A program made the translations under genes and the position numbers. Of a stretch of 15,915 nucleotides of DNA, positions 1 to 7,368 are shown piece by piece; position 1 is the first letter of the stretch; the number at the start of each line of letters is the position of its first letter. The notes under the pieces are model-generated. The model searched no databases. It saw only the letters and a program-made list of their open reading frames with translations, and was not told the DNA's origin. Source of the stretch: Proteiniphilum sp. (lineage in GTDB: Bacteria > Bacteroidota > Bacteroidia > Bacteroidales > Dysgonomonadaceae); the NCBI GenBank assembly GCA_016649795.1, contig JAENWZ010000022.1:1-15915 (forward strand), given 5' to 3'.

Positions 1-67
1 ATCCCTGCTCTTTATGAAACAGAGAAGCACCTGTCTGTCAGGAGTGACCTTGCCTGATGAGTTGCAG
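1..67. other. Left contig edge, no gene seen
   Basis: This is the stretch downstream of the bcp stop. No start codon on the minus strand and no convincing coding sequence are visible, and there is no adapter sequence at this edge. A weak CCTG/CAGG dyad is present but is not followed by a T-tract, so I do not call a terminator. Confidence 0.4.
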
Positions 68-529
68 TCAACTGATCCCCAATATTTGCGCAGCATGGTT
101 CTTTGTGTCTACACTACGTCCTTCGATGATGTGGCTGATGATGCCAGATTCATCTACAAGGAAAGTGGTGCGTACTGTTCCCATGAATTTTTTCCCCATC
201 ATCGATTTTTCCCGCCACACGCCAAATTTCTCTGCCAGCTTCTTGTCGCTGTCCGCAATCAACGGGAAAGGGAGGGAGTATTTATCGATGAATTTTTTAT
301 GCGATGCCTCACTGTCGACGCTCACACCCACAATCTCATAACCCGCTCCCCGCAGTTCGGCATAGCCATCGCGCAGGCTGCATGCCTGTGCTGTGCATCC
401 GGGGGTGTTATCTTTCGGATAGAAATAGAGTGCCATCTTTTTACCGGCGAAGTCGCTCGCTTTTACAAGATTTCCGTTTTGATCGGTACCTAAATTTTCA
501 GGTAATATATCGCCAATATGTAATGCCAT
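68..529 (-). CDS. bcp: Thioredoxin-dependent thiol peroxidase, BCP/PrxQ-type peroxiredoxin
   Basis: This 153-residue cytoplasmic peroxiredoxin reduces hydrogen peroxide and organic hydroperoxides using thioredoxin as electron donor. The sequence shows the BCP signature around the peroxidatic cysteine, PKDNTPGCTAQACSLRD, with Cys45 as the peroxidatic residue and Cys50 as the likely resolving residue five positions later, the same spacing as in E. coli Bcp. Thr42 and Arg120 (in TVRTTFLVD) complete the expected active site. Length matches the family (about 150 residues), so the gene looks intact. The start is the first ATG after a TATCTTTG promoter element and gives the typical N-terminus with an early GD. 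It is the last gene of the minus-strand block, 75 bases after dprA, and probably has its own promoter. In many Bacteroidales this gene neighbours recA, but that side is outside the window. Confidence 0.95.
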   Translation of the reverse strand: MALHIGDILPENLGTDQNGNLVKASDFAGKKMALYFYPKDNTPGCTAQACSLRDGYAELRGAGYEIVGVSVDSEASHKKFIDKYSLPFPLIADSDKKLAEKFGVWREKSMMGKKFMGTVRTTFLVDESGIISHIIEGRSVDTKNHAAQILGIS

Positions 530-554
530 TGATTTTTAAAATTGGTTTAGTTTT

Positions 555-562
555 CAAAGATA
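555..562 (-). promoter_or_regulatory. Bacteroidota -7 element for bcp
   Basis: On the minus strand this reads TATCTTTG, an exact match to the Bacteroidota -7 consensus TAnnTTTG, 25 bases upstream of the bcp start codon. A clear TTTG at the -33 position is not visible, so this is a half-supported promoter. Confidence 0.55.
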
Positions 563-604
563 TGAAAAATAATCAGATGAAGAGAAAAGTATAATCGTCT
601 ATTT

Positions 605-1711
605 TTATACAAGTTGATATATACCTCCCGGCAGTGATTCCACAATATTTTTCATCTCCATTTCGAGCAGTGTTAGGAAAAGTTCTGTCACCGGGATATT
701 GAGTTCAATGGCAAGGGTGTTCACCTGCATCGCTCCCTTGTTGTTGAGGGTGTTGAATACCTTCTCCTCATCTCCGGAAAGCTCCGGGAATAGTTCTTTC
801 TGCACGGGGAGTGCCGGTTTCGTCTCCTGCTCCCATCCCATATGAGAGAGGAAGTGATCTGTACTGCGCAACAACACTGCTTGGTTGTCGGAGATCAACT
901 GGTTGCAACCGGTAGACATCTTGTCACGAATACGTCCCGGTAGTGCAAACACTTCCCGGAAGTAGGAGTTGGCAATATCGGCTGTAGTGAGTGATCCTCC
1001 TTTCACGCCTGATTCTACCACTACCACTGCGTCGGCCATGCCTGCGACGATACGGTTTCGTTTCACAAAATTGTGTCTGTCAGGATTGGTATCGCTGGGA
1101 AACTCAGTGAGCAGTGCCCCTGTTTTCAGCATATCCACCGCTGTCTGGCGGTGCAGTGACGGGTAGATGCGGTCCAGACCATGTCCCAGCACCGCAACGG
1201 TGGGTAAACCGTTTTGCAGTGCAGCCCTGTGGGCGCAGATGTCTACCCCGTATGCCAGTCCGCGTATAATTAGGATATCAGGTAGTTTTACCGAGATCTC
1301 TTTAATGAACTCCTTGCAGTACTCCTCTCCATACCTTGTGGCGTTACGTGTGCCTACAATGCTGATTACCTTTTCGCGGTTCAGGTCGGTGTTGCCTTTG
1401 GCATAAAGCAGAAGCGGTGCGTCGATGCATTGTGTGAGACGTTGCGGATAACGTTTATCGGTAAAAAAGAGAAGTTGAAGGTTGTTTTTGGAGACGAATT
1501 CCAGCTCTTTCTCAGCCCGTCTCATCACCTCGGGGTTGCGTATCTCTTCTATGGCTCTTCGTGAGAGGCGGGGAATGGCTTCCAGTTTACGGCTGCTCTC
1601 TTTAAAAACAGCCTCCTCATCACCCACAACCTGCATCAGATTACGGGCATGCATCACACCCACGCCTTTTATCTGCGTGAGCGCTATCCGGTATAAAGAT
1701 TTGTCGTTCAT
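605..1711 (-). CDS. dprA: DNA-processing protein DprA (Smf family)
   Basis: DprA binds incoming single-stranded DNA and loads RecA on it during natural transformation; in non-competent bacteria its role is less clear. The 368-residue protein has the usual three parts: an N-terminal helix-hairpin-helix/SAM-like region (about 1-75), a Rossmann-like DprA core (about 80-295), and a C-terminal winged-helix DML1-like domain (about 305-368). Core motifs visible are VGTRNATRYG, GLAYGVD followed by AH, NFVKRNRIVAG, GGSLTTA and FALPG. An oddity is Arg150 immediately before GLAYGVD, where the family nearly always has Ser (SGxAxGID). Length is normal and no frameshift is seen. The start is 118 bases after the thioesterase stop, across the heptad-repeat array. 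No TAnnTTTG element is visible directly upstream, so it may depend on read-through from the thioesterase transcript. Confidence 0.93.
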   Translation of the reverse strand: MNDKSLYRIALTQIKGVGVMHARNLMQVVGDEEAVFKESSRKLEAIPRLSRRAIEEIRNPEVMRRAEKELEFVSKNNLQLLFFTDKRYPQRLTQCIDAPLLLYAKGNTDLNREKVISIVGTRNATRYGEEYCKEFIKEISVKLPDILIIRGLAYGVDICAHRAALQNGLPTVAVLGHGLDRIYPSLHRQTAVDMLKTGALLTEFPSDTNPDRHNFVKRNRIVAGMADAVVVVESGVKGGSLTTADIANSYFREVFALPGRIRDKMSTGCNQLISDNQAVLLRSTDHFLSHMGWEQETKPALPVQKELFPELSGDEEKVFNTLNNKGAMQVNTLAIELNIPVTELFLTLLEMEMKNIVESLPGGIYQLV

Positions 1712-1714
1712 AAT

Positions 1715-1819
1715 CAGCTCTCAGCTTTCAGTGATCAGTGATCAGTTCTCAGCGTTCAGTTCTCAGCGTTCAGTTTTCAGTTTTCAGCTATCACCGGTTA
1801 GCTTTCAGCAGTCAGCTTT
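1715..1819 (-). repeat. Phased 7-bp degenerate tandem repeat array, 15 units
   Basis: On the plus strand the stretch divides without gaps into 15 units of 7 bases, nearly all of the form CAGNNNT (minus strand ANNNCTG). Units 12 and 13 (CACCGGT, TAGCTTT) are the most divergent. Several units repeat exactly: CAGTGAT twice in tandem, CAGTTTT twice in tandem, and a CAGTTCT/CAGCGTT pair twice. It fills nearly all of the gap between the thioesterase stop and the dprA start. A related array lies at 8553-8659, with a shared 15-base word. The function is unknown. Confidence 0.85.
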
Positions 1820-1829
1820 CCCGATATTA

Positions 1830-2234
1830 TCAGAGGTAATCTTTGAATGCTTTGTCGAAAAGGTCCGGGTTCGACAGCTTACCGTTTACCAGATTGACCA
1901 CCTCAATTTTTGCTTTGGCACAGATAGCGTTATCCGACAGCCGGATAATCTCCTGATGGAAGATGTACTTCACTCCTGATTTTTCGATACTGGTGACGGT
2001 ACATCTGAACTGATCCATCCCAATCAGAGGCACCTTATAGCGAATCTCCACACGGGAGACCACCGCATCGATGCCTTTAAGATGCAATTGATAAAAATTC
2101 AATCCCACCTTCTCCAGAAAATCGTGACGCGTTACTTCGAAATAGTGCTGATAGTTGGCGTTGTTCACATGCCCCTGCGTATCGCACTCATAGTCGCGTA
2201 CTCTCAATATGTTTTCAAAAATCGGTTCAGCCAT
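1830..2234 (-). CDS. Acyl-CoA thioesterase, 4HBT hotdog-fold (YbgC/FadM-like)
   Basis: This 134-residue protein is a single hotdog domain of the 4-hydroxybenzoyl-CoA thioesterase superfamily, which hydrolyses acyl-CoA thioesters in the cytoplasm. The diagnostic N-terminal segment is VRDYECDTQGHVNNANYQHY, where the Asp before QGHVNN (Asp18) corresponds to the catalytic acidic residue and HVNNANY is the family signature; the following region (FEVTRHDFLEKVG) is the usual central helix. Length is typical (130-145). The substrate cannot be told from sequence. Its ATG begins one base beyond the stop codon of the RhuM-like gene upstream, so it is probably co-transcribed and translationally coupled with it. 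I see no promoter motif in the junction itself. Confidence 0.9.
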   Translation of the reverse strand: MAEPIFENILRVRDYECDTQGHVNNANYQHYFEVTRHDFLEKVGLNFYQLHLKGIDAVVSRVEIRYKVPLIGMDQFRCTVTSIEKSGVKYIFHQEIIRLSDNAICAKAKIEVVNLVNGKLSNPDLFDKAFKDYL

Positions 2235-2235
2235 C

Positions 2236-3246
2236 TTATTTTTCTCTGGTTTCTATTTTTTTGTTCAATTCTTCCAATATATTCATATCATTGATGTCTG
2301 CCTGTTCTGCATCGATTTTTTTGCGGCGTGTGTTGAAATCATTGTAAATTCCACGCACCTTTTCTTCCATTTCTTTGTTCGAAATTTTTCCGCTGTCGGA
2401 CAAAACTTCTTTACCCTGAAATTGCAGAAGTGCGTTCACGTTATTTTTCCAGAAAACTATCGTGAGATCTTTTTGCTCTTTTACGCGTAACTCCGCCGAC
2501 TCTAGAAATACCGTAACCAATCGGTTGAGCGAATCGATTTCGTCTTTCTGCAAATAGTTTTTTGCTATTGTAATATCGCCAATCCGAACGATGTTGCCTT
2601 TCCAGGAATTCAGCCCCATATTCGGCTCCGTGGCGTCGGCTCTTGCCGTGATTAATTCAGCTGTGGTTTGTTTGGTTACTGCAAACAGCAATTTATTTTG
2701 AGTTTCGGCAAAGAACATTTGGGTAGCCTTGTCGGTTTTATCGTAATCGCTACTCAAACTGAAAAGATCGCGCAGTTTTTGGTAAAATCGTTTTTCAGAA
2801 GCGCGGATATCTCGGATTTGTTCGAGCAGTTCATCGAAGTAATCAGGTCTTCCATCGGGATTCTTCAATCGTTCGCTATCCACCAAAAAACCCTTGTGAA
2901 GATATTGTGCCAAATTCCTACCCGCCCATTGCCGGAACTGTGTTCCGCGCTTGCTCCGCACACGGAACCCTACAGCCATAATCATTTCCAGGGAATAGAA
3001 AATAACACGGTATTGTTTGCCATCAACGGCAGTTGTCAAGTATTCCTTGACAACTGAAACGTAGTTCAACTCCTTTTCTTTCAGTATATTTGCTATGTGG
3101 AGACTGATGTTTTGTTTGGAGGTGGCAAAAAGTTCCGTCATCTGATTTTGGTTCAACCAAACAGTTCCGTCATGGGCATAAAGCGCTACATGCGCCTTGC
3201 CGTCGGCGGTGTTGTAAAGAATTATATTTTGGTTTTCTTGGGGCAT
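2236..3246 (-). CDS. rhuM: RhuM-family protein
   Basis: This 336-residue protein belongs to the RhuM family, named after a Salmonella pathogenicity island 3 gene; its biochemical role is not established, and members are scattered among accessory regions. Seen here: an N-terminal region (about 5-60) with a helix-turn-helix-like segment (VWLNQNQMTELFATSKQNIS), then the strongly conserved block VGFRVRSKRGTQFRQWA leading into KGFLVDSERLKN (about 92-130). The C-terminal half carries TTAELITARAD, NMGLNSWKG and IAKNYL, and ends in a charged, probably helical tail. There is no signal peptide or membrane segment. A stop codon lies immediately upstream of the ATG in frame, so this is the earliest possible start, although it lacks a Shine-Dalgarno sequence. 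By eye the gene is more A+T-rich than purL, which fits horizontal acquisition. It sits between purL and the thioesterase. Confidence 0.85.
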   Translation of the reverse strand: MPQENQNIILYNTADGKAHVALYAHDGTVWLNQNQMTELFATSKQNISLHIANILKEKELNYVSVVKEYLTTAVDGKQYRVIFYSLEMIMAVGFRVRSKRGTQFRQWAGRNLAQYLHKGFLVDSERLKNPDGRPDYFDELLEQIRDIRASEKRFYQKLRDLFSLSSDYDKTDKATQMFFAETQNKLLFAVTKQTTAELITARADATEPNMGLNSWKGNIVRIGDITIAKNYLQKDEIDSLNRLVTVFLESAELRVKEQKDLTIVFWKNNVNALLQFQGKEVLSDSGKISNKEMEEKVRGIYNDFNTRRKKIDAEQADINDMNILEELNKKIETREK

Positions 3247-3327
3247 CTATTTGTTTTTGTGCGGACAGAGATGCACTTCACTATCATTGGTTACTCCCTT
3301 TTCTTTTTGCAAAGTCTCATCCTTGAA

Positions 3328-6300
3328 TTACCGTGTTTTCAACCACTCACGGGCGTTCACGAATGCCTCCATCCAGGGTGTGACATCATGCTTCCGGTAG
3401 GCAAACGGATAGTTTGCGTTCTGCCAAGGGAAGATAGTCCGTTCCAGGTGAGGCATCATAGCCAGATGACGACCGTCGCGGGAGCAGACGGCAGCAGTAG
3501 CATAATCGGAGCCGTTGGGGTTGCCGGGATATGCATCGTACACATATCTGGCCGAGATGTTATAGGTCAATTCGGGTTGAGGCAGCACGAAGCGCCCTTC
3601 ACCGTGAGCCACCCAGATACCCAGTTTCGTGCCTTCGAGCGATTTGAACATCACCGACTCGTTCCTGGGTATCTCCACACTTACGAAGGCCGATTCGAAC
3701 TTGTGTGAGAGGTTATGCTCCATCTTTGGATGGCTCTCACCCATTTCGGGGTAGATCATACCCAGCTCCATCAGCAGCTGGCAGCCGTTGCATATACCCA
3801 GGCTGAGTGTCTCCTCCCTAGCGTAGAAGTTCTCGAGTGCTCTTTTCGCTTTCTCGTTGTAGCGGAAGCCGCCGGCCCATCCTTTGGCTGAACCCAGCAC
3901 GTCGGAGTTGGAGAAGCCGCCGCAGAAGACGGCAAACTGCACATCATCCAGTGTCTCGCGTCCCGATGTGAGATCGGTCATATGAACATCCTTCACATCA
4001 AAGCCGGCCAGATAAAGTGCATAGGCCATCTCACGCTCTCCGTTGGTTCCTTTCTCGCGAATGATCGCGGCGGTGAGCCCTGTTCTCTCTTTCCTGTCAG
4101 GGCCGAGTCCCAGGTCTTCCATTCTACCGGTGAAGGAGGGGTTGAAGCCGAATTGCAATGGCTGCTGTTTATAGTTCCCGAAACGTTGTGCTGCACATGT
4201 TTCGCCACTCTGCTTCCTGTCGAGAAGGTAAGAGGTGTTGTACCACACATCGCGCAGTTGATCTATATCGAATACCTGCCGGAATTCATCTTTGGCAATA
4301 ATCAGCTTACGTTCCTCGATGGGGCGTGCCACGATGGCAAATCCCACGCCGTAATCATCGAGGATCTTCTCCACCAGTCGGTGATGCTTCACCTGAACAA
4401 GCACTCCCGGGTTTTCCGAGAAGAGTATCTTGATAAGGTCGGCATGGCGTATTTTGTCGAAGTGTGCTTCCAGTCCTCCCTGCGGGTTGGAGAAACACAT
4501 CTCCAGCATGGTGGTCATCATCCCTCCGGCGGAGATATCATGTCCGGCGAGGATCAACCCGCGGCTGGTAAGCTCCTGGATCGCTGCGAAAGCATTTTTG
4601 AAGTATTCGCCGTCGGTCACTGTGGGCGCTTCATCGCCTACCTTACTCATCGTTTGTGCAAAGGCCGATCCTCCCAGTTTAAACGTATCGTAGGAGAAAT
4701 CAATGTAATAGAGATAAGTTCCTTTAATGTAGGCCAGTACCGGGGAAACGATTCTGCGGATATTCTTCACCTCTGCTGCAGCGGAGATGATGACCGTTCC
4801 GGGAGAGAAGACTTTGTCATCTCCATATTTTTGTGTCATGGAGAGTGAATCTTTTCCTGTGGGAATGTTGATACCCAGGTCACAGGCGAAATCGGAACAG
4901 GCTTCCACCGCCTTGTAGAGACGGGCATCCTCACCCGGGTTGCGGCAGGGCCACATCCAGTTGGCACTGAGAGAGACGCTTTGCAGCCCCTCCGCCAGTG
5001 GAGCGAAGACAATGTTGGTGAGCGCTTCGGCAATCGCCATCACCGATCCTGCGGCCGGGTCAATCATCGCTACCTGTGGGGCATGCCCGAGTGATGTAGC
5101 TATCCCTGCATATCCTCTGTAGTCGAGTGCAATCGCTCCGCAGTCGCTCAGCGGCAGCTGTATCTCACCCTGGCACTGCTGGCGGGCAATCTTACCCGTT
5201 ACGGAGCGGTCCACCTTGTTGGTGAGCCAGTCCTTGCAGGCTACCGCCTCCAGCTTCAGCACGTTCTCGATATAGGTACCCAGCTGATTCGGATTATACT
5301 CCGGAGCAGTGTACTCTTCCTCCGTGGTGCTGTCTTCCATGATGGTGGCCGGCGGTTTCCCGAAGAAATCCTCCAGCTGCATATCGATGGGGTTGACACC
5401 CTCGCTGTTGCGGAAGGTAAATTTCATGTCGCCGGTAGTTTCACCCACCACGTACATGGGGGAGCGTTCGCGTGAAGCGATCCGTTCTATCCGTTCGATA
5501 TCCTCTTTCTTCACCAGCAGTCCCATCCGTTCCTGGCTCTCATTTCCGATGATCTCTTTCGCGGAAAGAGTCTTATCGCCGACAGGCAGTTTGTCAATGT
5601 CTATCACTCCGCCGGTCTGCTCTACCAGCTCGGAGAGACAGTTCAGGTGACCGCCTGCACCATGATCGTGTATGGATACAATAGGGTTCTCGTCCGATTC
5701 AGACAATGTGCGGATGACGTTGGCCACACGCTTTTGCATCTCGGGATTGGCACGCTGTACAGCGTTCAGCTCAATGCCTGATGAATATTCTCCCGTGTTG
5801 ACAGATGAGACAGCGCCGCCACCCATACCGATGCGGTAGTTATCACCTCCCAGCACCACCACCTTTTCACCGCTTTGTGGTTCTCCTTTTTGCGCATCGC
5901 GCTTGTTGGCATAGCCGACACCTCCGGCGAGCATGATCACTTTATCGTACCCGAACTTCTTGTAGTTCTCTGCATGTTCAAAGGTGAGCACAGAACCGCA
6001 GATAAGCGGTTGGCCGAATTTATTGCCGAAATCGGAAGCACCGTTGGAAGCTTTGATCAGGATCTGTTCCGGCGTCTGATAGAGCCATTTGCGGGGAGGC
6101 AGTGTCTCTTCCCAGCTGCGGCCCTCTTCCAGACGGGGGTAGGAGGTCATATAAACGGCTGTACCGGCCACGGGGAGTGATCCTCTCCCTCCTGCCAGCC
6201 GGTCACGGATCTCACCGCCCGTGCCTGTGGAGGCGCCGTTGAACGGCTCCACGGTTGTGGGGAAGTTATGTGTTTCTGCTTTGAGTGAAAGTACGCTTTC

Positions 6301-7017
6301 CACCTCTTTCGTCCCGAAGAAATCGGGCTTATCGCCGCTGGCAGGTGCAAACTGTTCAAAAATAGGCCCCTGTACGAAAGCCACGTTGTCCTTATAGGCA
6401 GAGATGAGACTGTTGGGGTTTACGCTGGATGTTTTTCTGATCAGCTGGAACAGTGTCAGCTCTTCCTCCTCACCATCGATAATGAACTTGCCGTTAAATA
6501 TCTTGTGCCGGCAGTGCTCGGAGTTCACCTGCGAGAAGCCAAACACCTCGCTGTCGGTGAGCTTGCGCTCCATTTTTTCGCTTACAGTGTTGAGGTAGCC
6601 GATCTCATCATCACTCAATGCAAGTCCCTCTGCACTATTATAGGCTGCGATGTCATCGATATAAAGTATCTCTTCCGGTTTTTGGCCGATGGTGAAGAGG
6701 GATTGATCCAGTTTTTCATACCTTCGCTGCAGCATGGGATCAAGTTCAACTGTTTCCACCTCCGGTTGGGGAGTGTACTCCTCGATGCGTGTGATACCTT
6801 CAATACCCATGTTCTGTGTGATCTCCACGGCACAGGTGCTCCAGGGTGTGATCATTTCGCGACGGGGACCGATAAACTGCCGGTCGACAGTCTCTGAGTT
6901 GAGCATCTCTGCCTCTCCAAAAAGCCAGGCCAGTCTGTTTACTGTTTCCTCCGTGAAGGATATTTCGGCTTGTACGGCAATCACACTTTGAGAGGGGGTA
7001 CTGAAAAATGAAATCAT
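3328..7017 (-). CDS. purL: Phosphoribosylformylglycinamidine synthase (single-chain FGAM synthase)
   Basis: This enzyme catalyses the fourth step of de novo purine synthesis: FGAR + glutamine + ATP to FGAM + glutamate. It is the large one-chain form, with an N-terminal linker domain, two AIRS-like synthetase halves and a C-terminal class I glutaminase. Visible motifs are FGFSQVNSEHCRHKIF near residue 170, KAETHNFPTTVEPFNG and GTGGEIRDR in the first synthetase half, DHGAGGH, and GKDSLSM in the second. The glutaminase has nucleophile Cys1076 in LGICNGCQLL and the His1190/Glu1192 pair in PHLER. I chose the ATG at 7015-7017 (1229 residues) because MISFFSTPSQ is the typical Bacteroidales N-terminus. 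The in-frame ATG at 7126-7128 overlaps the -7 promoter element and would lie upstream of the transcription start. The gene is complete, with a promoter and a roughly 100-base leader upstream. Confidence 0.97.
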   Translation of the reverse strand: MISFFSTPSQSVIAVQAEISFTEETVNRLAWLFGEAEMLNSETVDRQFIGPRREMITPWSTCAVEITQNMGIEGITRIEEYTPQPEVETVELDPMLQRRYEKLDQSLFTIGQKPEEILYIDDIAAYNSAEGLALSDDEIGYLNTVSEKMERKLTDSEVFGFSQVNSEHCRHKIFNGKFIIDGEEEELTLFQLIRKTSSVNPNSLISAYKDNVAFVQGPIFEQFAPASGDKPDFFGTKEVESVLSLKAETHNFPTTVEPFNGASTGTGGEIRDRLAGGRGSLPVAGTAVYMTSYPRLEEGRSWEETLPPRKWLYQTPEQILIKASNGASDFGNKFGQPLICGSVLTFEHAENYKKFGYDKVIMLAGGVGYANKRDAQKGEPQSGEKVVVLGGDNYRIGMGGGAVSSVNTGEYSSGIELNAVQRANPEMQKRVANVIRTLSESDENPIVSIHDHGAGGHLNCLSELVEQTGGVIDIDKLPVGDKTLSAKEIIGNESQERMGLLVKKEDIERIERIASRERSPMYVVGETTGDMKFTFRNSEGVNPIDMQLEDFFGKPPATIMEDSTTEEEYTAPEYNPNQLGTYIENVLKLEAVACKDWLTNKVDRSVTGKIARQQCQGEIQLPLSDCGAIALDYRGYAGIATSLGHAPQVAMIDPAAGSVMAIAEALTNIVFAPLAEGLQSVSLSANWMWPCRNPGEDARLYKAVEACSDFACDLGINIPTGKDSLSMTQKYGDDKVFSPGTVIISAAAEVKNIRRIVSPVLAYIKGTYLYYIDFSYDTFKLGGSAFAQTMSKVGDEAPTVTDGEYFKNAFAAIQELTSRGLILAGHDISAGGMMTTMLEMCFSNPQGGLEAHFDKIRHADLIKILFSENPGVLVQVKHHRLVEKILDDYGVGFAIVARPIEERKLIIAKDEFRQVFDIDQLRDVWYNTSYLLDRKQSGETCAAQRFGNYKQQPLQFGFNPSFTGRMEDLGLGPDRKERTGLTAAIIREKGTNGEREMAYALYLAGFDVKDVHMTDLTSGRETLDDVQFAVFCGGFSNSDVLGSAKGWAGGFRYNEKAKRALENFYAREETLSLGICNGCQLLMELGMIYPEMGESHPKMEHNLSHKFESAFVSVEIPRNESVMFKSLEGTKLGIWVAHGEGRFVLPQPELTYNISARYVYDAYPGNPNGSDYATAAVCSRDGRHLAMMPHLERTIFPWQNANYPFAYRKHDVTPWMEAFVNAREWLKTR

Positions 7018-7125
7018 ATCTATGTTTTTAGATTGCATCAGATTGAGATTGAGGGGGATTGAATCAGGTTGAGCGCGCGCCCGAGTCAATTTATCCATCG
7101 ATTCCCGTTTGTCTGATTGAAGAGA

Positions 7126-7156
7126 CAAAGTTAGTGAACTTTTTCGTTAAGTCAAA
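7126..7156 (-). promoter_or_regulatory. purL promoter, TTTG-N19-TAnnTTTG
   Basis: On the minus strand TTTG (7153-7156) is followed after exactly 19 bases by TAACTTTG (7126-7133). This matches both parts and the spacing of the Bacteroidota housekeeping promoter. The predicted transcript starts near 7118, leaving a leader of about 100 bases before the purL ATG at 7017. The leader has several CAATCT-like words but no riboswitch that I recognise. Confidence 0.75.
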
Positions 7157-7166
7157 TGCGCAGAGG

Positions 7167-7180
7167 TCAAACTTGTTTGA
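7167..7180. promoter_or_regulatory. Perfect interrupted palindrome, candidate operator
   Basis: TCAAAC-TT-GTTTGA has two perfect 6-base arms. It lies between the divergent purL and exporter promoters, 10 bases upstream of the purL -33 element. The position is suitable for a transcription factor site, but no regulator is identified and a chance palindrome is possible. Confidence 0.35.
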
Positions 7181-7215
7181 TCTATGCCATGACGAGTACT
7201 ATTTCGATAAGCGAG

Positions 7216-7242
7216 GGCAGAGCGAATTATATTTGTTCTGCC
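7216..7242. other. Hairpin enclosing a -7-like word, divergent purL/exporter region
   Basis: GGCAGAGC (7216-7223) and GTTCTGCC (7235-7242) can form an 8-bp stem with one G-U pair around an 11-base loop. A TATATTTG word, matching TAnnTTTG on the plus strand, spans the loop and the first base of the 3' arm (7228-7235). No T-tract follows, so it is not a normal terminator. The rest of the 351-base gene-free stretch (7018-7368) holds the purL leader, the two promoters and the palindrome listed separately. Confidence 0.3.
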
Positions 7243-7294
7243 GAGCGCAGAAATAGTCTGAAAGAAAAAGTCTTGCTTCATCAATAGATATCTT

Positions 7295-7325
7295 TTTGTT
7301 CGTTTTAATAATGAACGTATCTTTG
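7295..7325 (+). promoter_or_regulatory. Exporter gene promoter, TTTG-N19-TAnnTTTG
   Basis: TTTG (7295-7298) is followed after exactly 19 bases by TATCTTTG (7318-7325), a full match to the Bacteroidota promoter consensus. The -7 element ends 43 bases before the ATG of the LysE-family gene. It points away from the purL promoter. Confidence 0.75.
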
Positions 7326-7368
7326 CATCGAAGCAAACATCCCCTGTTTCTCTGTAAATAGCAATATT

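Noticed and set aside
14..493. Plus-strand open frames over bcp, dprA, purL and rpoC
   Set aside because: They lie antisense to well-supported conserved genes, contain no recognisable domain, and are explained by the codon pattern of the real genes.
1715..1819. CRISPR array
   Set aside because: The units are 7 bp with no spacers of 25-40 bp and no cas genes nearby.
2236..3246. Toxin-antitoxin or phage-defence system formed by the RhuM-like gene and its neighbour
   Set aside because: The partner is a standard 4HBT thioesterase and no toxin, nuclease or antitoxin domain is visible in the pair; nothing in the sequence supports such a role.
3247..3327. Promoter for the RhuM-like gene in the gap after purL
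   Set aside because: The only TTTG-ending word (AGACTTTG on the minus strand) lacks the TA of the -7 consensus and has no spaced TTTG upstream.
7018..7128. In-frame N-terminal extension of purL by 37 residues
   Set aside because: The upstream ATG overlaps the predicted -7 promoter element, the extension has no resemblance to PurL, and the ATG at 7015-7017 gives the normal family N-terminus.
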